A DNA stretch of 64,000 bases from Saururus chinensis (lineage: Eukaryota > Streptophyta > Magnoliopsida > Piperales > Saururaceae): NCBI GenBank assembly GCA_035235625.1, contig CP141143.1:1408501-1472500 (forward strand). Reading direction: 5' to 3'. The notes beneath the pieces are model-generated. The model saw only the letters and a list, made by a program, of their open reading frames with translations. It was not told where the DNA came from and ran no database searches. Below are positions 25,433 through 38,178 of the stretch, piece after piece; position 1 is the stretch's first letter, and the number at the start of each line of letters is the position of its first letter. A program made the translations under genes and the position numbers.

Positions 25433-26420
25433 TATTACTATGCTATTTGCTTCTCCCTGTCACATTTGCATTGTTCTGAACTTTTTGAGGACAGAAATGT
25501 GAAAGCGAGAATAGGTTTCTATTAGAAATTACCAGTATTGTTTCTTATCATGGTTCTTTGATCACTGTGACCAAATAAACGATTGCTGAGGTCCTTAAAT
25601 CTGGCAATTTTTTGCTTAAGCTTGTTGGCTGTATTTTGGATCGGTTTATGCAGGTCAAAACAGATGTCAATTGTGCTCAAGACGGACAATTGATCAACCT
25701 TTAGCCGTTTTTAGTATACCCAACAGGTAATTACTTCTTAACTTACCGAGGCCGGTGTAAAATGAAACCGAAATCGGAAGCAGTCAGCGAAACCTCCTCT
25801 TACCTCTCTTAAGGACTCGCTCTGTGAAGACTCTGGGACTTCACCCCAACCGGTAGAGATCTAACCGATGTAGGCGTTAAGTATAAAGGAAAAATACAAG
25901 GGGGCCGCCACTAAATAGTAGACCACATGAAGCCTAGGAAATCTAAGGATTACAGAAAACACATAAATATAATGCACCACAAGTAACAAATCTAAGATAC
26001 ATAGACATAACCTCGACGTATAAGAAACGCAATCAAAAGAAGCAGGATCAACCAAACTGTCTACAACAGATCTCGCACCCACGCGCCGCGGGCAAAAGTC
26101 AAAATTTCATGGGCCACGGGGCCGTGAATGAAATTATAGATGATTTTTGGGCAATGAAAACTCGATTTATGACGTTTGTTGAATTACACCGTTGTTCCTG
26201 GCACTGTTTACTCTTCACGACACTGCTTTCCGAATTTCTCAGATGGAACTCGAGTTCAAATCACCAAGTAATAACCCCTTGTTTCTGCTGCGCTTTGAAC
26301 CATATAGTACTTGTCAATTTCAACAATTTACAATTATCCTTTTTCCAATCTCCACGCAGTACTACCCTGTCTGCCGTGTGCATTTTACATCTCCAGGCTG
26401 AGGTATCAGTAGCGTGCAAA
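25433..26420. other. Intergenic region between convergent MER3 and B55 genes
   Basis: It holds the MER3 3' end, including a possible alternative last exon at 25652-25693 (reading through SKQMSIVLKTDN to a stop), and the B55 3' end. The stretch at 25740-26110 has no recognisable coding content and may be repeat-derived. No other gene is seen. Confidence 0.5.
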
Positions 26421-29400
26421 CTATGCATGGAACAAATATAAGCTATTAGCTGCAGCACATGCAATTAAGTTTGTCTTAGGATGCCACACCAAATGAAGCA
26501 GCTTTGAGTTCAAGTCGCAGGAGACACTGGTCACGTCAGAGTTTCTGTTAGCATGTCCTGTGATGTGGGAACCAAATTGGTTGGGTTACATATGAAACAG
26601 AAGAAATACAGAAAGAAGAAGACAACAGCTGCACGAAGGACAGAATATTTGGCAAATTACCACGTCCAGAGTGCCTGCGAGCAATTCTATGTGATTTTGA
26701 GTGCTTTAAGACAGTACGGAAATGCTGCTTCTTGCTATATAAGATTTGAGTAGATAATATGGAAACATGGTTAGCATTCATGCGAGCTCACAATTCCATT
26801 CAGGAAAGGTCTTCCATTTAAGGGAGGAAAAGGTACCACTTGATATGCGCCAAAACATATTGGCCAAGAAGTTCATACACATTGCACAAAGTTATAAAAT
26901 TTGACCATAAGGTGTAACTGCCCTCAAAACCTACTATTCAATGCAACTAAGCTCAATAGTTTTAAGGCCACTTCCATCATGTAATGGCAAGTCAGTACGG
27001 TATTTGTAACAAACAGATTTTCATTTCTTCAAAATAAAGAGAAGTAAACGGGAAAGGGTAAAGCACTGAAAGGAAGCAGACCACTATCTTAGTTGCAACA
27101 TAAAGAACATACCCAGAAAACGTACCAATTCACGTCCTTACTAACTTCAAATGTGCTCCCATCCTCGCTGCCAGCCCCATAAGAAAATATACGCAAAAGA
27201 TTGCTGACCAGTATACAGAACGACAGTCACTATAATCACTATACTAGGTTCCTATTAGGATTTAGGACCACTATATAAGAAGCACAGCATCTATCATCTC
27301 TTCTGATATAAATGTTCAGCGTCTTATAACACACACCTATACGTTCCACTTGCAAGATGAAGGCCATCCTCACTGAGGCAGCACTCAAATTTGTCAAATA
27401 TTGAATCATTGTTGTATAAGTCACATAGCTGCATAATTTCATAGTAGAATTGTCATGCTCTAGTTTCCTTAAAGATACCAAATTCAGTCATCAGTAAGGC
27501 TTTTAAGAGGTTGAAAATTTTCATGTAAAAATTTATTTCATGGCTTAAAAGTCAAAACGAACTTGACAGCCAGTATTTTATTAAGTTTAAAATTGACCAA
27601 AAATGCAATTTGTTGGCATAAAAAGTGTATCAATTGCATGATGGCTATCATGATCCAACAAGATAGTACGCAGAAGCTAGCTATCTTACCCTAGGGCGAA
27701 GGAACTCATGAATTTTATAAGTTGCAACAGGAGAAGCTTCCATGCGTAAGTCCCACAACTGTGATAATGTGACAGTAAGAGACAAGGACATTAAATCCAT
27801 GCAAAGGCATTTCTAGAGTAAAAGAAAAAGGATGCACATGACAAATTTCATTTTGTACTAAGCAATTATTGTAATAACAAACATGGAGCAGACACTTTAA
27901 GCTTAAGAATAAATTCACAGAAGTAGTCCATCTGGGATGTGTCTTTCTGCGTTTATGCTGAATGTGTTATGCCAGATTTAGGAGAATATAGCATCTGTTG
28001 GTTTGGCTTGGTTTATTCCACTGTTGATCCTTTCCCTGAAAGCTATAGTTTTTAGAAGACTTAGTCCACTGTTGATCCTTTCCCTGACAGCTATAGTTTT
28101 TAGAAGACTTAGTTCTAACATGAATTAATTCTCTTAATTTCCCTATAGCATATTTATCTATTATCTAGAAGCATTTGTTATCATTGCTATTGCCTCTATC
28201 CTCCTTATACCATAATCTCTACTTCCAGCCTACATAGTCTACTTTTTTAAAGAAAATGCTAATAAAAGATACATGTGGTAGACCACTTATCTAAGCACCA
28301 TAACTGTAGAATACGATCAGCATGAACCATAATAATTTCTAAAAAGAGGGAACAGTTATTGGGATGTTTATGATTGAAGTAGAAACCTTCAAATTCATAT
28401 AATCACGACTTAAAATGTATCGTCCATCTTTTGCAAACTTCATATCAGAGATGGATGCAATTATCTCTGCAAAAAATGATCTAGATCTATGACCTTCTCG
28501 GTCTTGGAACCTGTGAAAGAAAACTTTGAAATTCAACTCGTAAAAGCTTCACAAGAGCATAAAAAATTACAGTGGCGACAAACTGAGAAAAGTAGCAGTT
28601 CGACACGAGGTACAACACCTACATCTTTACATGCTGATCACAAAGTGCAGATCTTCGCATGTCAACTAGCTTGATGAAACCTCTAGAGCTTCCATATGCT
28701 AGAAGATTGCAGTAAATTGGATGGAATTCAGCTATCGTTATGACCTCTGAGAATGACAAATAAGGATTGAAAGAGCCAGTGATTAGGTGTTCTTATATAG
28801 GGCAAGAAAACAGTAACAAACAAATTGCACTTTAGCGATTTCAAGTATGCTGCCAAGTTGAAGCATAACGAAAAGCAGAGGATAATAATCCTTCAATTTC
28901 GCAGATAATTTTGAGACAATCATTTAGGTCAATATTCTTATTTCCTATCAGATGTTCATGATTGCTTTCTTGACCTTAAAATTTCATAATCTTCATACAG
29001 GATGATTGTTAATGCAAAACAACTAAGAAAATATGCAAAAATTAATGCCCTAAAACGATCAATATGCAGATATATAGGACAAGTAAATTACTGCAATTAG
29101 AAACTTGCAACAACAATATATACCCGTGAGGTCCTCCATGTTAGATGGTTTCATGTCTACGATGTTGAAACACTGATCACTAACTTCCAGATTCCACAAA
29201 TTAATTCTAAGATCATCTGCAGAGATGTATGTCTCGCCATCACTTTATCAGGATCCAATAAAGTAAATTAGGCTCTAATTTATGCGAAAATCAAAAGCTA
29301 AGCATATTTTTAGTTTCAGACTGCTTGGGGTTAAAGAAAAGGTAACTGCATTAAATAATCGGGTATGCCTGCTAAAAAGAATAAGACAACTAAGTTGTTT

Positions 29401-30892
29401 TGAATGATACAAGTAAAAAAATGATCAGGAATGCTCTTGAAAAAAGCAAAGACTAAAAGAATTACCTGTTATTGGAGATAGAATTGATATTAAAATCATG
29501 AGCATGTGCATAGACTCTTTTACATTTTGCAGAAACGGGCTCCACAAGTTCATTTATCTATTAACATTGAACAATAAATTTATGATCTTTAATAGTTATG
29601 AACCTGTACACGAACAGACAAATTTTTTCAACAATAAAAGGTTCATTAAACTAATCGTCTTTTAATAATCACCTTCGAAGATGGGAATGTGGATTTCGCT
29701 ACATTGCTTTTCCACTCAAGACAGTGTTTAATTGGGACTAGTCCCTCACTGTGGCTGGTAAGGTAACTGTTCTCAGATAGCAATGTATTTTCTGAGCACA
29801 CGGAAGGATTTGGATCCATTTCATTATCTTTTTTTATATTCTTTTCTACAAGCTGACTTTCATAGCCATCACACAAAAAGAAAAGAAAAATCAGAACACA
29901 AAAGAGCAGAGGAAATATCTTTGAAATTTAACCAAAATGACAGCTCCATAGCATCATAAACACAATACCTTCCAGAGCTTAATTGTCCTGTCATTTGTGG
30001 AAAGTAAAAACAAAGAATTATTCGGTTTGGCACACCACCGTACTTTGTTGATCTTTTCTTCAATTTCCAAGCTTTTCAGGTAATCAAACTAAACAGGAAG
30101 AGAGAGCTCTATAGTAAGTGAACTGCATATCCACAGCCTACAACACAACTCCAAACAACTGGCATTTGCTTCAAAAAAGGTGCTACATACCTCCGGCTCA
30201 TGGCTCTGAAATTCAGTTTTATACCAATATAGGGGATACGTCAAGGCAGAAGCATCGCAGCCCTCTAACTCTTTCCGGTTACGTAACTAGTAAAATTTCA
30301 TATCATAAATCATAAAAGGCAAGAAAGTTAAATAGCTCACAAACTCCACTTTCAACCATTTTTTGGAAGGATGGCCAATGTTGGCAATAGAGTAGTCAAT
30401 AGCCCGACTCTTTACTGTAGAGCTGTCAAAAGAAAATGTTTAGTGTTGGTGGCACTTACATCCTTTCCAGCTGTTCTTTCGAATAGCACAACTCGACCCC
30501 CTCTATCCCCGGCAGCTAGATATGCACCTTCTGTCTCGAAATCCAGTGCAGAGATGACATCAACTAAAAACACAAGCATTCCCCTTAGATCAATTCAATC
30601 TGGATGTCCAGTGATTGAATGAACGAAGAAAGCCGGAAATAACAAGGTCCTTTTTGAGGAATCCTCATCTCACTAAAAAATAACCATTTTTTTTATACAT
30701 AAAGAAAGCCACCCAAACCGTCGGGGAGTATACGACGACTGTCATCAATATATATACGTATATATCAAGAGGAATAGAACGGAGTAAGAAGAAGAGAGGA
30801 GAACTGTCCCAACCGTCCTGAACTTCCTCCCCGGGCGATGGCTGACCGAAGACCTGGGAGAACTTCCACTCCAGGTGGGGCGGACTGCCCAT
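26421..30892 (-). CDS. PP2A B55-type regulatory subunit B (WD40), divergent
   Basis: Regulatory B subunit of protein phosphatase 2A; the B55 beta-propeller recruits substrates to the A/C core dimer. Thirteen exons, listed 5' to 3' (minus strand): 30892-30814, 30563-30460, 30286-30191, 30088-29969, 29852-29673, 29557-29466, 29242-29124, 28746-28623, 28510-28387, 27758-27690, 27428-27337, 27203-27142, 26557-26421. The phases are consistent and give 465 aa. Signatures: [40 protein letters not shown] (B55 signature 1), [36 protein letters not shown], and KLLHLVWHP near the end. Compared with the usual plant B55 it is divergent: [10 protein letters not shown] replaces ERTAGEEVQE, the second signature reads [10 protein letters not shown] instead of AHDYHINSIS, and [14 protein letters not shown] replaces LFEEPEAPGSRSFF. 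An in-frame ATG at 30940 is an alternative start. The exon 12 donor is the least certain junction. Confidence 0.88.
28017..28112. repeat. 48-bp tandem duplication in a B55 intron
   Basis: Two adjacent 48-base copies (28017-28064 and 28065-28112) differ at one base (ccctgaaag versus ccctgacag). They lie between the exons at 28387 and 27758, so the duplication is recent and non-coding. Confidence 0.9.
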
Positions 30893-31551
30893 ACCGTCTT
30901 CTTGGATCTGTCCAAACGAATCAGACCACCAAGATATCATCCACCCATCACTCCGCGACTGCACAGCAACGCTTAACTTCCAACGTCTCCAAGGAAGGCA
31001 AGGCAAATATCTGAGCTGAATTGGGTGGAGCTCATGCAGCGACTGCCAACCCTCAAGCAGAAGGGACGGGAAGGGAATCCCCAGTGCCAGCCACAGCCTA
31101 CTTTCAGTTATTAGCTTCTCTATGCTCTCATGTCTGTAATGCGGGAAGCCCATCAGTGTCAGTGTTCTCCTATCTCACGTTGAGTTTCCCACGCGATGAG
31201 CCCAACGTTTTCAAGAGGACCTTGTCAAGCAGGACCGTAAGTTATCCCGTAGGATGTTCAGCGTAGGGGTCAAAGAGGTTCTGCACAATGTCAGAATCGG
31301 ATTTGGATTTTTGGCGGTTGGGGAGTCCAGTAACGAGTAACGACGAAGTTTGTTATTTGTGACAGTGAAGAAAAATGGTTCGGTCCCAGTGAGATGAGAC
31401 GAATGCAAGCCACAAGATAAAGAGGAGGGGATTAATGATGAGAATCAATTGTATTCTCTCCGTCTTATATTAATAATATTTCGAATAATAATTTTTATTG
31501 TACATCTAAAAGGACCGAAAATAAGTTTGTAATACTTATTTTTTTAAAAGT
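30893..31551. other. 5' flank of the B55 gene
   Basis: This is the leader and promoter region of the B55 gene, read on the minus strand. The coding frame stays open upstream to 31153 but shows no B55-like sequence there, so it is taken as untranslated leader. No separate gene is recognised. Confidence 0.5.
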
Positions 31552-31560
31552 TATGAATTA
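31552..31560. repeat. Target-site duplication (left) of the Mutator-like element
   Basis: tatgaatta directly precedes the left terminal inverted repeat. It matches tatgaacta at 38505-38513 at 8 of 9 bases. A 9-bp duplication is the hallmark of Mutator-superfamily insertion. Confidence 0.85.
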
Positions 31561-31852
31561 GGGAAATTTATTAAAATAATAATTAAAAAAAATAATTATT
31601 TTTAAAGTGGTGTTTGTTTTTGCCACGCTGGCGTCAGCGTGGCTTTTTTTAATATTTTTTAAGTTAATTTCGTCGTTTAGAACGACGAAATTGGCTTGAA
31701 TACGATTTCGTCGTTCTAAATGACGAAACCTTATATTACTTGACCCAGTTTCATCGTTCAGAACGACGAAATCAACTTAAGCTGATTTCGTCGTTCTGAA
31801 CGACGAAACTACCACCCTTATGTTATTTCGGGCTCAGTCGTGGGAGGACACT
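31561..31852. repeat. Left terminal inverted repeat of the MULE
   Basis: It pairs with 38179-38504. It includes the near-palindrome gccacgctggcgtcagcgtg (from 31622) and four palindromes built on tttcgtcgtt..aacgacgaaa at about 31668, 31704, 31749 and 31784. Confidence 0.9.
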
Positions 31853-32062
31853 TCTTAAATTTTTTTAAAATTACTATTTAAAACTAATTTTATCACCTGT
31901 CCCTGTTCATTCATTCAAAACACAGAACACAAAACACACATAAATATGCACGACTTCATTCATTCCACCCATAACAAATATCACTATCACGAATATCACC
32001 ATAACAAATATAAGTAAAGTACATCATATACGAGTAACAAATATAATACATCACAAGTAATA

Positions 32063-34421
32063 TCATAATCTCTTACATCCTCGTCCTCGCCCTCGCCCTC
32101 GCCCTCGTCCTCGACGAGGGTGTACGAGCTCCTCATGATCTACCTCTGGCTGTGGCTCTAACTCTGGCTCTAACTGGGGCTCGGGCTCAGGCTCCGACTG
32201 GGGCTGGGGCTCAGGCTCGGGCTGGGGCTCCGGCTGCGACTCCATGTCAGGCTCCTGCTCGGGCTTCGGCTCAGCATAAGTAATAGATGGTACAATACGA
32301 GCTGGACGATGTCGTCTATAATATAAAATCGGATCTGGCTGAGTGACATGTGTAGTATCTGGAAATGATGAACCTGGAGGAGAGCTATATGCTACTGATG
32401 ATGATGGAATATCAGGGCATGAAGAGTGCATCGGCTGCGTCTGAGCGGCCTCGTCGACAGGATAATCTCGATGAACATCCGTGATCACCGAATGAAGTAG
32501 TGGCAAGCTACGAAGGACATCATTAGACGATCTAATCACCGACTCACATCTTCTTTGCTAAGTCCTCACGCGAAATACAGGTGACAAGTGCATCACTCAA
32601 ATACGCATTAGTATGTCGAAGCTGACGAAGCTATAAAAAAATAAATTAAATATTAGATAAATAATTAAAACAAAATAAGAAAATAATATATGCCTTAATT
32701 AACAAAGTTGTACTTACTAGAGCTGCCTCAGATGCTCCCCCAGGCTGATATGTCATCTCCTCTACATCATCGCGCGGTAAAATATATCGCCGTGTAATCG
32801 GTAAATACCAGTGCATATAAGTACTACGAACATCTCGCAATGTCGTAGCCAACTCCCCTCTAATAATAGTGGATCTCCTATCCTCCCATCGAGCAATATA
32901 CGACGCATGATATATAGCCCAGTCGGTAATATGGCGGCCCTATCGAGTGATGCGATGGACAAACTCGACAGTAGAAGGTGGGACCCCTTGCTCCAGGTTA
33001 AACTGGAGCATTACACGATCTGGCACATACATCTCTATAATCTCATAATATATGAGAGGGGTTCGAGAAAGCCACACCTCTCGACCGTCAGTGCAGAGTG
33101 GAGGTATCACAGCGAATAAGTCCTCCGAGTACGGCTGCCAAATAATCTATATAATATATAAAGATAAGTTAGTTTAAATAACGACAAAATTTTTTAAAAT
33201 CATTATATAAAAAAGTTCAACACGACAATAAAATTACCTGGTATGGCCGCTGGTGGTCTAACTCCCCTCTATATAAACGGAGGACTCCTTGTAGATTTTC
33301 GGTTCTCTTCTTCCGAACATTCCACCTTAAGGAGTTAAATTTAAGAAATGAGTTCAGCATATGTTCATAAAACGTTGCACAAAAAGTAATGTGGTAAACA
33401 TAAATACAACCTACCTCACCCCTAATGGAACACCCTCGACCAAGCGACCCATCTCAGCAGTTGGTCGGCTGATGTGTAAGTGCTCCCACGACCATAACTA
33501 TGTCATAAAATAGTGATAACAAATATTAGAAATAAAAAATTATACGTGACTAAAACTCCAAGTAAAGTTACACAATTATTTACCTGAAGAAGAGTAAGAC
33601 AGCCCGCAATCCCCGAGGTCATGGCCTGGCATGCCTTTCCTAACTCTCTGTATAAGAATGCGAGAGTAGCACTGCCCCATAAATAAGTGTCAGCCATGTC
33701 AAAGTCGTGAAGGAGAGAGAGATACGAAACATGCACGTGGCTGCTCGTGGTATCCGCAAATATAGTGGCTCCAAGTAAATGCAATATATAGGCTCGTGCA
33801 TGCTGCTCGATAACTATCTCTGTAGCATTGGCTGGGAGCTCACGAAACTCCTGTAACAGCCATCGTAGGCTCACTCGGCTACCACGCATCACTGTAGGAG
33901 GAGGAGCTCTACCAAGAAGTCTAAGTAATATATCCATATGAGCTCCTCCTGTCGTGCACTCCTCACTGGACGTCCATCAATACGGAGTCCTAATAGAACT
34001 GCCACATCCATGAGCGTGATGGACATCTCTCCATATGACAAATGAAACGTCTGTGTCTCCCTCCTCCATCTCTCAACAAGAGCCATCAATAGAGGCCGAT
34101 CGAGACGAACATACTGTAGATGAGTGAAATGGCCGAATCCCGCTCGCTCGATATAAGGTAATATACGCTCATCTATAGGCCAATGACGGAGGTATTTAAA
34201 ATGTTCGGTGCACTCAAGGCACCCGGGGTCCTATAATAAATTTTAAAATTATAACATGTCGTATTATATCAACCAAAAAACAATGAAACAAATTTTAAAA
34301 AAAGTTATCATACCTCTCCTCTCCAAATAGCAGCAGACCTATGTGACTCCTGCTCTACGAGTAAAGAAGCGTCACTCGGGCCTGGCCCGTAACAAGGCTC
34401 TACATGATCCATATGATCTGT
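32063..34421 (-). pseudogene. Plant mobile domain (PMD, MAIN-like) gene inside the MULE, broken
   Basis: Probable exons with GT-AG borders encode an N-terminal MDHVEPCYGPGPSDA (start near 34412), then the PMD core: HFTHLQYVRLDRPLLMALVE, RRETQTFHLSYGEMSITLMD, AVLLGLRIDGRPV (to about 33960). Next come RWLLQEFRELPA and HARAYILHLLG (about 33800), the LYRGELDHQRPYQ and PPLCTDGREVWLSRTPL blocks (33240-33090), then a C-terminal tail of PEPEPQ repeats and RGRGRGRG (32063-32260). PMD proteins of the MAIN/MAIL type act in the nucleus in gene silencing and genome stability, and the domain is known to occur in transposons. I see one frame change near 33940 and one in-frame stop near 32945, so this copy is non-functional unless edited by splicing. 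It lies about 0.1 kb downstream of the transposase, in the same orientation. Confidence 0.75.
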
Positions 34422-34508
34422 GGAAGATGAAGATCATATCATTAATCGTAAGGAATACATGCGTACGTAACTAAAAAAATATAATAAATACAGAGGTTGA
34501 TTATATGT

Positions 34509-37353
34509 TTACCAATCAACAGGAGGGTTTCTACATGATTTACTATTATGCCCACTTTGTTTACACCTCCCGCATTTATAGCCTCCTCTACCATCTCTTT
34601 CCATTGTTCTGCGGTCCATGGTATTCCTAATGCGAACAAACCGTGGGCGACCGGGTTGCCTTGTTGCTATCGGTGGGTATAACACAAACGGTATATCCCT
34701 CTCCCAATACTCCCGACCACGAGGAGAATAAAATTCTGCAGAGTACACATTTCTACAAGTAGAAGATGTGTAAAACAGTGATGCATTGATTGGCTCCCGC
34801 CGCTTTGCCCACACGGCGATAAGGTGCGAACAAGGATAACCATACACCTGAGGGATGTTGCATGTACAAGTATGCATCGCAGCATTTACCATAACCTTGC
34901 GGGCACAAATTGATGTCACTTAAATCGACTCCTGTTGATCCTATTAACTATATACTCCCCAATTTTTCTTGTTTGCTCTCTCAATATGGCTTCCACTCTA
35001 GGAGTATATGGGGTGACTATGGCAGAGGCGGCAAAAGATCGTTTAACAAAAAATTTTATGAGCCGATAAAAGATAGTTGACACTAAAGCCTGCATGGGTA
35101 ACCCTCGTGCCCCCTTCAAGACGCTATTTAAACTTTCAGCCATATTTGTAGTCGTCATGCCAAATGTCATAAAACCACCGTGTGCAAGGGACCACTGTGC
35201 AGGATGCAATTCTCCTCCTAAGAGGAGATGTTTTGCCTTAGGACTCTCTTGACCAATCAAGTCCATTTTAGCATCAAACTTTTCTAGTGAGTGCACAAGC
35301 TGTTGCCCCAATCAAGTCCGTCAGTGTATCATTTTTGAACTCCTTCTTAAAATTTGCTTTTATATGACGGATGCAATAACGATGGTGGTAATCCGGCTCT
35401 GGAAGAACCTCAGGCACTGCCTTCTGAAGCCCCTTATGTCGATCTGAAATAATGACGATGTTCGTCATGCCCATCAGTACATGATCCCTCAATTCCATTA
35501 GAAACCATTTCCAATTGTCTCTGTCTTCCTTCCCGACAAGCCCGAATGCAAGAGGAAATAACCCATTATTTCCATCTGTAGCCGTTGCAGCCATAAGAGC
35601 ACCAGGATATCTACCATACAAGTGAGTGGCATCAATGCCAATCACAGGGATGCAATGTCGAAACCCAGCTATAGACGGCCCAAAGACCCAAAATAACCGT
35701 CTAAATCTCCTACAAGTGCCACCATCTGCACGAGGTACTACATCATCCTCTAAGCGGTAGTAGGTGTCAGGATTGGCTTCTTGCACCGCCCTTAGGTACA
35801 TTGGCAACAATTTATACGATTCAACCCAATCTCCATAAATGGCCTTGATCGCCATATTCCTTGCTGCCCATGCTTTCTTATAAGATATGTCAACATGATA
35901 CTTCTCCTTCATTCTTTGAATAATATCCCCTAGTGTGAGAGTTAATTCGGCTTGGATAGCGGGCATTATGACCTTCAAAATAAAGGAGGCACTGCACTGC
36001 CTATGATCTGTGCTAAGCTGGGCATTCCGACATGTGTGGTCACCTTTGTACGTCTTCAATTTAAAGAACCCACCACCCCTTTTGATTGAGCCATGCACTC
36101 TCTAAGGGCAAGTGCTATCAATGCACTTCACTGTATACTCCGCCGGATTTGTTCGTACAACCTTGTATTCGACATGATTTTGAATGGAAAACTCCTGCAA
36201 GGCTGTAACGAATGCTTCTTTATTCTCAAAGATGCGGCCAACGTATAACTCATCTTCGTTTTGTTGGTCCAAATCCATTGTAGAATTCACTGCAGCATCT
36301 ATCTCCTCATCTGTGATGTGTGCATAAAGTGGCTCCACTTCACAGTACGACGGCTCTTCATCATCTACATTCATATCATTCCCAGCAATGGCATTGTCTA
36401 CCGCATCATCCCCCTCGCCGTCAACCATCTGTTGAGCACTTTCTTCACCTCTAACCCCTTCTACATTCATATCAGAATCTTCTCCACTTACTTCGTCAAT
36501 ATTATCTTCACCTTCATTATCCTCATTTTCATCAATATCTTCACCGTAGACATATCCCCCCTACATATAAACATCGCATATGTATTAAATTTCGTAAGCC
36601 TAAAAAAGTTGAATTTATTTATAAATATATATTTCACCTTTGATTAGATGGTCCAACATCGGTATGACCAACATACGTGTAGGGGTAATGAAGGCCCATC
36701 GAACTTTGAGTTTCATACCATGCACCGCCTTGAGACATTGGAACGCTAAATGGCTCGTGTGCATGCGTCGTAGACCTTCCATATTATACACAAAATCTCA
36801 AAATTTAGCTAAACGTATTTTCATTAAAGGATAATAAGATTGAAAACGTATTCACAACTAAATCAACCCTTACCTACAAGTAGGTCCACTTTCATCGTAA
36901 ATAGGGGCAGACGACCTATGACGTTCATTTGAAGCTACTGTCATAGATAAATTTCCTTCTTCTTCGTCGTCCACCGGCACTTGCATATGACTTTCATTGT
37001 TCACATTTCTATCCAAGCTCCTTTGTGAGCTTCTGTGAGAGCTCCTATGTGAACTACTTCGCCTTCCACTAATCACTCGGGCCTCTTTTTCGAGAAATAA
37101 CTCGAAAGAAATTATGTCGCGAGTGGTGAAACATAAAAGCCATTGATGAATCATTATTTATGTTCATTAATATCATTCTCGATCCATAGGACGGAAGATT
37201 ACATTTGATAGTAATTTTCCATCTTCTTCGATCCAACCCAACCTTACTTGCTACGTGCATCTCAAATTCATCAAATGTAGACGGTTTCTTCATTAATAAT
37301 CCTTTTATGTGTCCGTCGTAGTTAATGAAAAAACTAACAATTTCTTCTGCCAT
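34509..37353 (-). pseudogene. MuDR-type transposase of the MULE, broken
   Basis: The N-terminal part (MAEEIVSFFINYDGH, 37353 downward) is followed by a Ser/Arg and acidic region (36200-37150, with an apparent intron near 36640-36560). The catalytic domain at 35274-36098 shows the DDE elements: VIGIDATHLYGRYPG (first Asp), IISDRHKGLQKAV (second Asp), then MAESLNSVLKGARGLP (Glu, about 35140). A SWIM zinc finger CTCNIPQVYGYPCSH (about 34870) and a zinc knuckle CGRCKQSGHNSKSC (about 34550) end the protein, the usual MURA order. Interruptions are visible: frame changes near 37110, 35300 and 34920 and an in-frame stop near 36102. The transposase would bind the terminal repeats and cut and paste the element; this copy is a recent pseudogene. 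Confidence 0.88.
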
Positions 37354-37886
37354 TTTTATTCAATTAATTCATAAATAATAAATAAAATTAATATTAGATT
37401 AAGCAAACTAATACTAATATCTACTCTAACAAATATATTTAAAAAATATATACACATAGAAACTAATAACTTTACCAAGTATATAAGCATATCATCAATA
37501 CTTTATATTAATGAGTAAATTTTCTAATTAATAAAATTAGACATTTAATGTAATAACGCATACAATGTCACATATCATATAAAAACATGTTCAAAAACTC
37601 AAATCCTCCTTATTTTCCAAAATTTGAGAGACTTGCTATCTTAAAAAACAAAAACTCATTAATTAAAAATCCATCTCAATTTAATAATCTTAAACAAAAA
37701 AAACACACACAATGACTTAGAACAATACTTCTAAAATTAGGGCTAAATGATAGGACATTCAAAACTTCATATTTTTTAAATGTAATATACAAAAACTATA
37801 TTTCTTCAATGTAACATATAAAAAATATATTACAACAATTAAAAAATAGGTAAATAAAAAAAAATAGAAAAACACATACCAAAAAA

Positions 37887-38108
37887 ATGAAATGGGAGCA
37901 GTTCGACGTGGGCAGTGGCGAGCTAGACCAAGGCGGCGGCGGACTGAGGTTGGCGACGGCGGACTGCAGTCGGCGGCAGCAGAATGAGGTCGGCGGAGGC
38001 GGGCTGGACAGCGGCGGCGAGTTTGGCAGCGTCCGGACGTCGGCAGCAGCGGCGGAGCAAAAACACACTGGAACGCGATGGGAGGCGGAGCGGAGTCGCG
38101 GATATAAC
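37887..38108. other. GC-rich island inside the MULE near its right end
   Basis: About 220 bases of GGC/GGCGG-rich sequence lie in an otherwise very AT-rich element, between the transposase start and the right terminal repeat. Both strands are open here, giving Gly/Ala-rich or Pro/Ser-rich low complexity. This could be transposase leader, or a captured host fragment as in Pack-MULEs. No homology is recognised. Confidence 0.5.
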
Positions 38109-38178
38109 GACGATGATTTCGTCGTTCAGAACGACGAAATCAACTTAAGTTGATTTCGTCGTTTAGAACGACGAAATC

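Noticed and set aside
30340-30423. A stretch on the minus strand reading [16 protein letters not shown] resembles the TDYPI..HPEF part of B55 and might be exon 3.
   Set aside because: It would leave an intron of only about 37 bases, and the true exon (30286-30191, ending [10 protein letters not shown]) fits in phase with both neighbours. Taken as chance or an old duplication.
30665-31153. 162-codon minus-strand frame as a separate gene.
   Set aside because: Its middle is B55 exon 1 (30892-30814). The rest is leader upstream and intron downstream.
37887-38153. Gly-rich plus-strand frame as a gene of the MULE.
   Set aside because: It runs into the palindromes beside the terminal repeat, and its content is low complexity. 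Kept only as a GC-rich island.
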